A stretch of DNA of 64,000 nucleotides from Agapetus fuscipes (lineage: Eukaryota > Arthropoda > Insecta > Trichoptera > Glossosomatidae). Below are positions 11,944 through 21,195 of the stretch, piece by piece. The DNA lies in the NCBI GenBank assembly GCA_951799405.1, contig OX637338.1, positions 620,001-684,000 of the forward strand. The letters run 5' to 3'. The translations under genes were made by a program, and so were the position numbers. Below the pieces are notes generated by a model. The model had not been told where the DNA came from. It saw nothing but the letters and a program-made list of their open reading frames with translations, and did no database searches. Each line of letters begins with the position of its first letter. The stretch's first letter is position 1.

Positions 11944-12344
11944 AGCTAATTTGAGTGTTTTAGAATCACACAGGCAGTCCAGATTTTTTTCGGTAAATGA
12001 TTAAAGTATGTGGAAGCACACAAGATGCCATTTTTATCTCATTATTGTAAAAAATCCTGGATTACAGCCCTTGACTCATTTGATTCATATTTTATTTTAC
12101 TGGACCACAATGATTGTTTCCATATTTATTTTTCTCTTATAATGTGTAAACAAGTTATTGAAAATATATTATTGGAAAAATATTGTGTTTATTTAATTAA
12201 GAAAAAATGTTTTTCAAACAATTTAGATATCTGCATTTAGATGAATAATTAAACTACAGATGAATATTTGAGTAATTTGCTCGCTGTTGAATACCGAAAA
12301 TAGTACTGTGTGCATTTCATAATCAAAACAAAGGTGATAGGTTT

Positions 12345-12562
12345 CTAGAGTTGCAAAACTTTAGAAAAGTAAAGTATACAGCAATTATTAAAGAGTGATT
12401 TCCCCCAAAATCGTCCATTTTTGTTTGTTTGAACTTGATTTTCTTCATCACTGTAACTTTTGCTAAGACCATGAAGTGGAAGAAACAAAAATGGCAGATT
12501 TTGGGAGAAATCACTTTTAATATTTTCTGTAAACTTTACTTTTCTCAAGTTGTGCAACTCGT
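12345..12562. mobile_element. Foldback element, about 77-bp arms
   Basis: Left TTAAAGAGTGATTTCCCCCA and TCCATTTTTGTTTG mirror right AAACAAAAATGG and GGGAGAAATCACTTTTAATA; outer arms AGTTGCAAAACTTTAGAAAA and TTTTCTCAAGTTGTGCAACT. The right end runs into CTCGTACTAAGGGTAC, a terminus shared with 48772-48940 and 58796-58990. Confidence 0.7.
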
Positions 12563-12571
12563 ACTAAGGGT

Positions 12572-12775
12572 ACGGGTGGAAGTCTCGACGGTCGTCGGTA
12601 GATCTTAGTGAACCTATTGAAGATAGAACCGAGTAAAACATGGCAGTCTGTGAACAGCCGATCGATGTTCCATATCATATGTATGAGCTGTTGATACACC
12701 ATCAAGTTTTATCCGTTTTATCTTCAAATAGATACAATAAGATCCATTAACAGTCGTCAAGTCTTCCACCCCAGG
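12572..12775. mobile_element. Foldback MITE, family E (best preserved copy)
   Basis: Palindrome: GGTGGAAGTCTCGACGGTCG at the left end, CGTCAAGTCTTCCACCCCAG at the right. Inner arms AACATGGCAGTCTGTGAACA and GCTGTTGATACACCATCAAG. About 200 bp, between TSFM and the orphan gene. Confidence 0.75.
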
Positions 12776-12813
12776 GTTTATACCTTATATTTATATCTTT
12801 TCCATTTTTTCTC

Positions 12814-12819
12814 TTTATT
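12814..12819 (-). terminator. Polyadenylation signal of the orphan gene
   Basis: AATAAA on the minus strand, 109 bp after the stop codon of the orphan frame. It supports that frame being transcribed. Confidence 0.45.
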
Positions 12820-12927
12820 TAATTGTAAATACAGAACGGCATTAAAAATAAAACAACTTTGTAGTACTTTTCTTCAATTTTAATAATTAAATAAAATTTG
12901 TAACGGTATTAACAATGAATATATAGT

Positions 12928-13341
12928 TCACAAGTACAACATTTCATTGTCATCCTCCTGTATTCTCAGGTCAGTCACATTCATCGCCATTTCTCCAGAT
13001 TTCCTTCGGAGCTCCGTATTTGGGTACGCATCCTCTACGTCTCGGCCCAGTTCCGTATTGTGATTAGCCGGGATCTGTACAGGAACACCTTTCACACTCT
13101 GGTTACTCTTCCACAGAAATTTCCTGCAATCTTTCTTCCACAGTCTTGCTATATCTTTTTGATCATACTTTTTTCCATGATGAATCAAAATTGCACTAGA
13201 CATTTTGTACACAGTCCTGCCTCCTTTCTCCCTTGTAGATATGGACAACAAAGGTTGTGCACAAATGGAGCATTGGCAAATTGATTCAACTTTATTATCA
13301 ATATTCATCTCATGAATATGTTTTACCACAAAAATGATAAT
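12928..13341 (-). CDS. Unknown small intronless gene with a CxxC motif
   Basis: I do not recognise this protein. The frame is open from 13341 down to a TGA at 12928-12930. The first ATG starts MNIDNKVES near 13308, giving about 126 aa; codons upstream to 13341 are also open, so a spliced 5' exon is possible. Seen: a CQCSIC cluster near the start (only one cysteine pair, too little for a full zinc finger alone), a strongly basic middle (KKYDQKDIARLWKKDCRKFL) with further Cys, then a hydrophilic acidic tail. Codon use and 0.4 kb of uninterrupted frame in A+T-rich DNA argue it is real; the AATAAA at 12814 agrees. Convergent with TSFM. It could be the last exon of a longer gene. Confidence 0.5.
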   Translation of the reverse strand: MIIFVVKHIHEMNIDNKVESICQCSICAQPLLSISTREKGGRTVYKMSSAILIHHGKKYDQKDIARLWKKDCRKFLWKSNQSVKGVPVQIPANHNTELGRDVEDAYPNTELRRKSGEMAMNVTDLRIQEDDNEMLYL

Positions 13342-14392
13342 TCAAACATGCTTGATGACATGACACAAGAAATAAATGACAAATAAATATTTTTTCGAAA
13401 TATTTTAAATTTGAATTAAAAGTATTGTTGCCAACTTCAGCTAAAGAAGGTATTACTTAATTAAAAATATATAATATACTAACCTATCATATGAATGAAA
13501 TATACACATTATTGGTTATGCTCAATAGAGATTTGTGAGGCAAAGTAAAATTTAATGAATGCCATGCCAAAAAAATGATGCAATCCCACCTTCAAAATAG
13601 GTATCCTACACATTTTTATTTATTTTCAAAAGTACCTACATGGCTAAGTTTAATTGTTCTTACAGCCTTAATTAAAAGGCAAGTTAAATTTGAAAATGGA
13701 ATAGGTAAGTATTTCAAATAAATTATGAAGGTAAGTAGGTACCCAGATGTTATTAGTCAATGTATGAATTTCAAAATCAATGGTTATCAAAGATATCTTT
13801 CTAAACAACAACCTTTAGTAGAAAACAAATGAACAAAAATTATGTTTGAAAATGAAATACATAGGTTTCTGCTTGAGTTTTATAGAATGAAAAAAATGGA
13901 TTTTGAGAAAAACGATTTTCTCTACGTTTCGTCGGAGTCACTGTTTAGTTTAGGTAAATTTATACCACAGAGATTTATACCTACCTACCTACATTCTAGT
14001 TTTTATTTGTACCACTTGGCCAGACATGATAATTTGATTACAGCCAGTGTTTCAAAAGGGTGTAAAATAAAACAATTTTTAATGTCAAAATTCTTTACTA
14101 TAGTGCAAGTAGGTGCCTATATTTTTTAGTTAACATAGTTGCATAGTTGTAAGTAACTTTCGCATGCGTTGACTCGTCACTCGTTGAAATTTAATAAATC
14201 TAATAAGTACCTATTTAGGTAGAACATATTTGAATATGGAACAATATGGGAACAATGCTATTTAAATTGAAACAAAGGAACAACTGCTAGAAGAAAAAAT
14301 AATGATGTTGTTTAAAAGCACAGAGTAAGGAAGACATCTATGCATCTTTGGACTGCCTCATAGTCATATTGTCACATTAATAATATTTGACA
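13342..14392. other. Intergenic A+T-rich stretch without a recognised feature
   Basis: No repeat family of this window and no convincing gene. A 95-codon plus-strand frame at 13842-14129 is rich in F, Y, K and L as expected from A+T-rich noise. The 5' region of the next locus must lie here; no promoter motif is recognised. Confidence 0.4.
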
Positions 14393-16276
14393 ATGTCTAT
14401 CTTCCGCCCAGCAACCGCTCCTGAGAAAGATGGAATTGAAGCAGTCTTGTCCATGTCAATGGAGGACTACAAACCTTATCCAGGGACTGCACTGTTCCGT
14501 GTATCAGAACTATCATCTTTTAGTCAAGTGAATGAATACACATCAACAATCTATACACCCATCGTGTTTGCTGCAAGCCAATATCATTTCTCGGACACTT
14601 TGGGACTCCCTCCCTTTGGAATATCGAATACATTAATTGTACCAGGGATTGTAGTGTATGCTGTGGAAGTGCAGGATCCAGCCCGTCGCCTCTCAGTGGA
14701 TCATTATATCATTATTTGCGGCGAAGCAGAACTTACTAATTCTGCCAACCAGTCCAAATTGTCCATCAAAAGAAGTGATCGTTGGTGCTGTGTGTATATT
14801 GACTCCTACAGAGCTGGGTTGGTATACAAGAAATTCGACGTGCCGAATTTGTGCCCGGAGCTTAAAGTTTACGAAGGATCTTTTGAAAAACTGTACAACG
14901 TCCTGATTGATGCTGGAGTTAGTCAGGAAAGTAAAGTGTACTCAATGTCTTTCCTCATCTTCAAGCATGCCCGTGAGTGGATTTACAAAGTCGCAAAAGT
15001 GATCCCCATTTGCCAATATTATGCTACCACAGATCGACGTACAGTTATCCTTGAACGTGCAGATAGATCCACATCAACCCAAACATTTGCTGCATGCTCT
15101 ATTCTATTCCTGCTCGGACCGCGGTATTCCATGAATGCAAATCTGCCGAAACAACTAGCAGCTCATGCAGCAGCAGCAGCAGCGTCGATACAAGCTTCAC
15201 TTCCTACTGAAAACGACTTCAAGACACTTATCGCCGGCACGTATTGGAAGTGTGGAGGAAACTCCCCCCGAGTGGACGAACTTCTAGGCAGGATCTTGGC
15301 ACTGAATAAAGACCTCAACTATGACCTAGAGGTCACCTTGACTACTCTTTGCCCTCTGGATGATTACAGGATCAGGTTTGGAGCTTCACCCTGGACCATT
15401 GCGCTATTAAACCAGATGCGCATGGTCTTCGAGCATTTCCACTCGACCACTCTGATGTTCGGGGTCCACCTATACCCGGCCTTCAAATCACTTTTCTCAA
15501 ATGTGGGACCTGACTGGAAGGATGAACTAAACGCATTCATCGAAGTAGCGCCACTAATAAAATCATGTATCTTCAAGCTTCTGGTAATCTCAATACCAGA
15601 GAGATTCCAAATTAAGAGGTACGCTCGTCTTCTTTACCTTGCTATTCTGGTCTACAAAATCAACTTTACTACCGATGAAGACCGAGCACCATTCGCCCTG
15701 TTTAAAATAGATAGAATCAGAGCTCATATTAAAAATCAAATTGATGTCACCACTGTGCAGATCATCTCCAACATTGTGCCTCGTCAAAAACTTGCCATAG
15801 CTGTATCATTCCTGGGAACTCTAGGGCATGAAGCAGGTGAGCAACTGTTCACATCACTGGACAGGGAAGAGAAACTTATGATCAAATCCATCCTCTTGAA
15901 CACCACATCTAATGGCTCATGGATCATCAAATTCAAAGCCGCAGCTGTATCAGATACTTAAACCAGAATGAGAGACTTCGCGCTCCCTTTTCTAAGTGCA
16001 AAGTTTGAAAAGACCAAAGCTACTTGTGCTGCCCAATTGCAAGCTTCTCCAACTCCTGAGATTTACAAGATCAATAAGCTTGCAATGGCTAATTGGATTT
16101 CAGAGACCACAATTATGCTTGGCTCATTTTCTGATGAAACATTTGGTGTAGATTACTCGTTTGAACCTAATTTTGTAGCTAAATTTGAAGGCTTACCTGA
16201 CAACATTGCCAAGATCATAAGAGCTGTGTCCCGACATCCTGCTATGGTGACTTCCGTCCCCTCTACATCAAATTAA
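14393..16276 (+). pseudogene. Intronless 628-codon frame with one in-frame stop; possible endogenous viral nucleoprotein-like gene
   Basis: First ATG at 14393; the frame runs 522 codons to TAA (15959-15961), then continues in the same frame without another stop for 104 codons to TAA at 16274. No splice site bridges the break. The product is globular-looking: many hydrophobic helices, an alanine run near residue 265 (AHAAAAAASI), no signal peptide and no zinc motif. It resembles no insect housekeeping family that I recognise. An intronless gene of this size in gene-poor DNA, with the look of an RNA-binding capsid or nucleoprotein, suggests an ancient copy of a negative-strand RNA virus gene (mononegavirus or chuvirus type). 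That origin is inference. Alternatives: a lineage-specific cellular gene, or a functional 522-aa protein with a shortened C-terminus. The C-terminal end seems to have been tandemly duplicated downstream. Confidence 0.4.
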
Positions 16277-16279
16277 ATC

Positions 16280-16735
16280 TGATGCTTGGTACCCTGAAGA
16301 AGGTGATGACAATTCTATAATACAGTCATCTGTGTCATTCCACTAGTGATATGCTTGTTACCCTGAAGAAGGCGATGACAATTCTATAATACAGTCATCT
16401 GTGTCATTCCATTCAATATGGCTAGTCACGTATTGCACTACTCGCGTGACTAGGCCGGAATAAAGCTTTATTATTATTATTATTATTCCACTAGTGATAG
16501 GTACATACTTGTTACCCTGAAGAAGGTGATGACAATTCTATATTACAGTCATTTGTGTCATTCCACTAGTGGTATGCTTGTTACCCTGAAGAAGGTGATG
16601 ACAATTCTATATTACAGTCATCTGTGTCATTCCACTAGTGATATGCTTGTTACCCTGAAGAAAGCGATGACAATTCTAAATTACATTCATCTGTGTCATT
16701 CCACTAGTGACATGCTTGTTACCTGTTTATTGTGA
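16280..16735 (+). repeat. Tandem repeat, about 70-bp unit, derived from the end of the preceding frame
   Basis: Six diverged units, each with TACCCTGAAGAAGG-GATGA, CAATTCTATA-TACAGTCATC and TGTGTCATTCCACTAGTGAT, starting near 16288, 16350, 16509, 16579, 16649 and a partial at 16718. Units 2 and 3 are separated by an insert (16411-16488) with GTGACTAGGCCGGAATAAAG and an (ATT)n run. The first unit reads as a protein tail (WYPEEGDDNS) in the +1 frame relative to the upstream gene. Confidence 0.8.
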
Positions 16736-16816
16736 GCTCTGTTATGTAGTAACTTGTTTTATGGTTTAGTTGATTTGTTGATATTGTACTAAATTGTTTG
16801 TATGTTGTATTCTTTA

Positions 16817-17297
16817 TGCTGGATCCACACACTTGCCAAGCCTCAACAAACTGTCACAAACCCAAGCGTGTGGATAGTGTGTTTGGCTCGGTTTGTGTAG
16901 ATTTGCAAGGGCTTGTAGCCGACCCGACCAAGTGTCGGTTCTTTGACACTAAGTCAAAGGGAATTATAAGTACTTAAAGTTTTCTTATAGTTTAAATATT
17001 CAGTTCCATTCATGAGGTGGGTTTTCTATAACTACCTATATGGTTTCCATTCTTAATCCTTTGTCGAATTTTTCATTGCCTTTTATTTCATCTCTTTTCG
17101 TTTTTTTATAATAAAAATATGTTAAACCTAAAATTGTCATAGCTGACAACAGCCGGACTTCTGTCATGCTTGCTTCTTCAAAGCACACTGACGCACTCGC
17201 AAACATGTGTATAACGCTGTTGGGATCACTTAATTTATCCAAGCGTTTGTACAGGTTTGTGGTTTGTGACAAGTGGCAAGCATGTGGATCCGGCATT
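16817..17297. mobile_element. MITE, about 480 bp
   Basis: Ends are inverted copies: ATGCTGGATCCACACACTTG at the left and CAAGCATGTGGATCCGGCAT at the right, extending inwards through CTGTCACAAACCCAAGCG and AAGCGTTTGTACAGGTTTGT. No ORF of transposase type inside. Confidence 0.7.
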
Positions 17298-17639
17298 AGC
17301 ATAAGTAATTATAATCTTTTTCTTGATGCAATTTTGAGAAAAGTGCAATTTTATGTTTTTGTTTTTGTTTGCCAGCCATCATCAATAGGTAGGTACTTTA
17401 TATAAACTGTTCTTTAATATAAAATAAATTGCACAGGATCTACACTCGACTTTTTTGCATAAATTAACACACTGTGTGTAAAGCTACAATCATCTACCAG
17501 CTTATGCAGTTTCAATAAAAATATAATAAACAAAAAATAAATCAATTTTATTCCACCGCGGTGTGTCCTTACCATCAATGGTCCTGACATACTCATACAA
17601 TATGCAAACAGCAATATAAATACTTAAGTTAATATCAAT

Positions 17640-17705
17640 ATTCGGATGATTTATTTAGTGAGCGCCGTTTTGTGTGAATCACACCTCAAGATCCCTCTGC
17701 GAGAT
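17640..17705 (-). mobile_element. SINE-1, 3' end only
   Basis: Minus strand matches the SINE-1 end: ATCTTGAGGTGTGATTCACA, then GGCGCTCACTAAATAAATCA. Head absent. Confidence 0.6.
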
Positions 17706-17748
17706 TAGTTTTCTCTGTAAAAAGCGCCAATTATACAAAAAAGATCTT

Positions 17749-18290
17749 TGACTTATAGGTATAAGGCTTACCTCGCATAGTGTAAAAAATAATTCACTTT
17801 GCCAATGTCAACGCTGTTTCAAAGAAGGTCGGCAAGAGTTTTTTTTTAAAATAGATTTGTGGAAAGGAATGCAATCCACCAACCTATTTTGCCTGGCCAG
17901 TTGTCTTCACAGTTACAGGGTTCATGTTCATTTGAAATTTGGTTTTAATTTGTAAGTACAAATTCAGCATTTGTGAGCGCAAACATTCACATGTCTGATT
18001 CACATAATGATGTAGAATCCATCTTTCCAGGCTAGACCATGTTCAATAATTGTATGTCACTGACAAAACGTAGCAGCCTTCCAAAAAGAATAAATAAATA
18101 ATAAAGCAGGCTCCTACAATTATTGAACATGGTCTACAAGCCCAGAAAGATGGATTCTACATCATTATCATCATCATCTGAAGCCGGCCATGAAAGCCTA
18201 AAAACACTTATATTCACATGTCTGTTTGCGGGCATGCATTTGATATGAGTTTTGAATGTTTATATATCTTTACAAATTCTAGATTATTAT
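17749..18290 (+). mobile_element. SINE-like family A copy interrupted twice
   Basis: Family A pieces at 17749-17835, 17894-17997 and 18208-18290 are collinear. The first gap (17836-17893) is filled by the block also found at 10803-10868, the second by the hairpin 17998-18207. The word ATTCACATGTCTG occurs on both sides of the hairpin, as expected for a target duplication or unequal repair. Confidence 0.65.
17998..18207. mobile_element. Hairpin element inside a family A copy
   Basis: Inverted arms of about 55 bp: TGATGTAGAATCCATCTTTC, GCTAGACCATGTTCAATAAT on the left and ATTATTGAACATGGTCTACA, GAAAGATGGATTCTACATCA on the right. The right end contains GAAGCCGGCCATGAAAGCCT, resembling the family B terminus. 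Confidence 0.75.
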
Positions 18291-18324
18291 AGATCAGGGG
18301 TGCCCACACTTTTTCTTGAGGAGA

Positions 18325-18440
18325 TAAAAGAAGAGCCTGTATGAAAAAGGTTATGACTGGTGCAAATGAAAGAAGTATGTAAGGACAGAAAGAAATGGCG
18401 GTTGATCTGTAATGTTGACGGCTAGGGTTTATTATAGAGA
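18325..18440 (+). mobile_element. LINE 3' fragment (same family as 38313-39090)
   Basis: AAAAGAAGAGCCTGTATGAA and AGTATGTAAGGACAGAAAGA match the KRRVCMKK...VCKDRKKW coding end of the 38313-39090 LINE, with stops. Confidence 0.65.
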
Positions 18441-18523
18441 AATTTGTTTTATGTTTTAGTTTTTAATGCCCACAAGTATATATTTTATTAATTGATTTAA
18501 AAAAATGTAATTTGTCGTGTATG

Positions 18524-18771
18524 TTCCTTGACTTATAGGTTGGTATGCGGCTGACCACCTAAAAATGGTTCACTTTGCCAATGTCACCCCTGTTTCAGGG
18601 AAGGACGGCAAGAGTTGCAGGGTGTATGTCCATTTGAGATTTGGTTTTTATGTTGTGGGTTCACATGAGGTATGTTCAAGCGCGAACTTGTACATGTCTG
18701 GTCGTGAGAATGCATGTAATGTGAATCTCCAATGTAACATATCTTTGCAACTTAGATTAGATTAGATTAGA
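18524..18771 (+). mobile_element. SINE-like family A (well preserved)
   Basis: About 250 bp. Head TTCCTTGACTTATAGGTTGG; body words GGCTGACCACC, ATGGTTCACTTTGCCAATGT, CACCCCTGTTTCAGGGAAGG; tail GCAACTTAGATTAGATTAGA, a (TTAGA)n microsatellite. No pol III boxes are evident. The 66-codon frame across it is an accident of the repeat and recurs at 23586. Confidence 0.85.
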
Positions 18772-19044
18772 GATCGACCTAGTAAAAATTAATGAATAGG
18801 AGATCGACATTTTAACTGTTTAGCCCACCAAATATAACTCATAATTTATAATGTATAAACATTTATTAAGAAAAAAATTAAGTAAAACTATATTGAGTGC
18901 AAAATGTCAAAAATCAGTTTTAAGGTCGATTACTGAGATTTTAGCTATCCTCGGCGATCGATTTTAAAACCTTCTGCGATCGACCGTATGGGCACCTCTG
19001 TTAGAGATGGTCATAGATCAACGCACAGCATTGTGCTCAATTTC

Positions 19045-19392
19045 ATAAAACACTGTTTGTGAATACAGGCGTAGCACTATTTGTGAATACGATCGTAGCA
19101 CTGCTTGTGAATACGATCGTAGCACTGTTTAAGAGTGAAGCACTGTTTAGTGTTTGTGAATACGAGCGTAGCACTGTTTGTGAATACATGCGTAGCACTG
19201 TTTGTGAATACAAGCGCAGTACTGTTTGTGAATACGATCGTAGCACTGTTTGCGAATATGATCGTAGCACTGTTTGTGAATAAGAACGCAGCACTTTTTG
19301 TGAATACGAGCGCAGCACTTTTTGTGAATACGAGCGCAGCACTGTTTGTGAATACGAGCGCAGCACTGTTTGTGAATACGAGTGCAGCACGT
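19045..19392. repeat. 24-bp minisatellite, about 14 copies
   Basis: Unit is GCACTGTTTGTGAATACGAT plus CGTA, with variation at the CGAGCG/CGATCG centre and an indel near 19130-19160. As the period is a multiple of three, long frames open on both strands (8-residue repeat LFVNTSAA on plus). No start context, conserved partner or splice signals; judged non-coding. Confidence 0.9.
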
Positions 19393-20590
19393 TGTTGTGG
19401 GTATAGATATCCAGTGCAACTTGTCCATCGGTTATTAGAGCACACCATAGAGTATTATTATTACTCTATGGAGCACACGCTCTCCGTTCTCCGTCACTGG
19501 AAGCACACAATGAGAACAATGTGTATTTGCGTACACCTACCTACTAGTGCTGCATGCCCCTCACATGGATAGCTGTACTATCACTTATAGGTATCTATCT
19601 AAATATACGTCCGAGTACCTACCTGCGAAATTTTGTCAAGCGTGATTCCGACCAAAGTCGTACAAAACCTATACACAGGTATGTAAATCCTAAATAGGCA
19701 CCTATACAATTAAAAACATCCACGTATATAAGTACAACCAGGGGCATTTTAAGCCATTTTGGGTAGGGTCCAACGCTGCTCATCCCCCCCCCCCTCCCCC
19801 CCCAAAAATAAGTAGGTAATGAAATTATTTTAAACACAATTTAATGACATTTTTTTAGAAAAGTAGGTATTTTTTAAAAATTAACCCAAAAGGGTCCCCA
19901 CGGGGCCCCTTGGGCCTTGGGGCCCTGTCCGCTGTGGGCACTGCGGACCCCCCTTAAACTGGCACTGAGTACAACCCTGCCGAAGTACCTACTCTTAAAA
20001 ATACGTAAAAAACCTTCTTCCTCTTTTCCCTTTTCCTTCAGATCCGAGGATTTGTTTTTTTACACAAAAGTTTCCCAGGTAAAGTCTCACATGATAGAAA
20101 GAAAAGTATTACTTTTACAAAACACCTTATTTGGAACAGTGTGACACGTAGATATCTCTGTCCCAGCCTTTTTTTAAGGAATCCTGTATGGGAGCTCCCT
20201 AGATTTCAGAGACTCCAGGGGTCTCTGACTCTTGTTGTAGTGCCGCAGAGGTGGTTGATGTCCTGTCCTCTGTAGCAGCGCTGCAGAGCTGCGTAGTGTT
20301 GTGTTATATTTTGCATTGGTTTTGTTTTAAGACACTGAAAGGAAGTGGCGATTGATATTGGTTTTCAATTAGACAATAATTTCTTTATTCACTCCAATTT
20401 CGGCTCCGTAGACCTCTTCCAATCTTCTAATAGTTTGAATGTTAAATGTGTTCAGCTCTTGCTCCCTGCAGTTCCGTGAGCATCATCCATCCATCTCAGC
20501 TATGATCTCCTCACTCCCCACAAGGACATCCTGGGTTGCCACTGATCAGGACATTTTTCATCATCAGGATTTTATTCAGAAGCTGATCAT
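19393..20590. other. Intergenic stretch; C-rich and G-rich runs, no gene
   Basis: Holds a C run at 19785-19802 and a GGGTCCCCACGGGGCCCCTT segment near 19890, which look like part of an unidentified DNA element. Positions 20155-20330 are less A+T-rich (CTCTGTAGCAGCGCTGCAGA) but have no coherent frame. Confidence 0.4.
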
Positions 20591-20592
20591 TT

Positions 20593-20839
20593 CGCACGTT
20601 TAATAATAAAGAGAAATAACTCGAAAATTGGGAAAATCGAGATTTTGTAATAACACGCAAGAACAATGCAAGAAGAATAGGTAGAATGCGACAGCCGTTC
20701 AATTTGGACGAAGAAGACCGAGATAAAGCATCGGCCGCCTTTTTCATCCCATACAAGTTGTACTGGCTGTCTGAACTTCAAACGTGATTTCCCAACATTA
20801 ATGTTTTTTGAGATATTGCTCTTTATTATTAAACGTGCG
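20593..20839. mobile_element. MITE with ATTT target duplication
   Basis: 247 bp; ends CGCACGTTTAATAATAAAGA and CTCTTTATTATTAAACGTGC are inverted; ATTT flanks both ends. The 81-codon minus frame inside is not protein-like. Confidence 0.75.
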
Positions 20840-20890
20840 ATTTATGTACTGGAGTTGACTTTGATGACTTCAGGCAATGTTGTATACTTG

Positions 20891-21195
20891 ACCGGTCCGT
20901 AGCTCAATGGTAACACTGCGGACTCTGAATGGGAAGGTTGTGGGTTCGAATCCCGGCGGAGCACAAAAAATATACCATTTATATTTTCAAATTTCCTCTT
21001 CGCTGGGTTGAAAAATTCATAAACCTTTACCAATGACCGGTCACTGAAAGGTCCATCCAACCTTACAACAATTGGGTCTTGCTTGTGCATTGACGCTTTC
21101 TACAGCGACGACCAAGCTCGCAGAGGGCTCTTGAGGTGTGATACACACAAAAACAGCGCTCACCAAATAAACCATCCTAATATTATTATTATTAT
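20891..21195 (+). mobile_element. tRNA-derived SINE-1, full length
   Basis: tRNA-like head: GTCCGTAGCTCAATGGTAAC (A box) and GGTTCGAATCCCGGCGG (B box, perfect). Body: TTCGCTGGGTTGAAAAATTC, AGGTCCATCCAACCTTACAA, GGGTCTTGCTTGTGCATTGA, AGCGACGACCAAGCTCGCAG; ends GCGCTCACCAAATAAACCAT and an (ATT)n tail, which merges with the 75-bp array. Confidence 0.9.

Larger units (their letters stand above)
18297..19005. mobile_element. Family H element split by a LINE scrap and a family A copy
   Basis: Ends GGTGCCCACACTTTTTCTTG and ACCGTATGGGCACCTCTG are inverted (AGAGGTGCCCA...). The body is the reverse complement of 30840-31310. Between 18329 and 18775 it is interrupted by a LINE 3' fragment and by family A. 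Confidence 0.7.

Noticed and set aside
13842..14129. 95-codon plus-strand frame
   Set aside because: Composition is that of A+T-rich noise and no splice or family support exists.
19043..19572. Overlapping frames of 74-145 codons on both strands
   Set aside because: They come from the 24-bp repeat, whose period is a multiple of three; no start context or conservation signal.
20891..20965. tRNA gene
   Set aside because: It is the head of SINE-1, with the same body and (ATT)n tail as 57990-58520.
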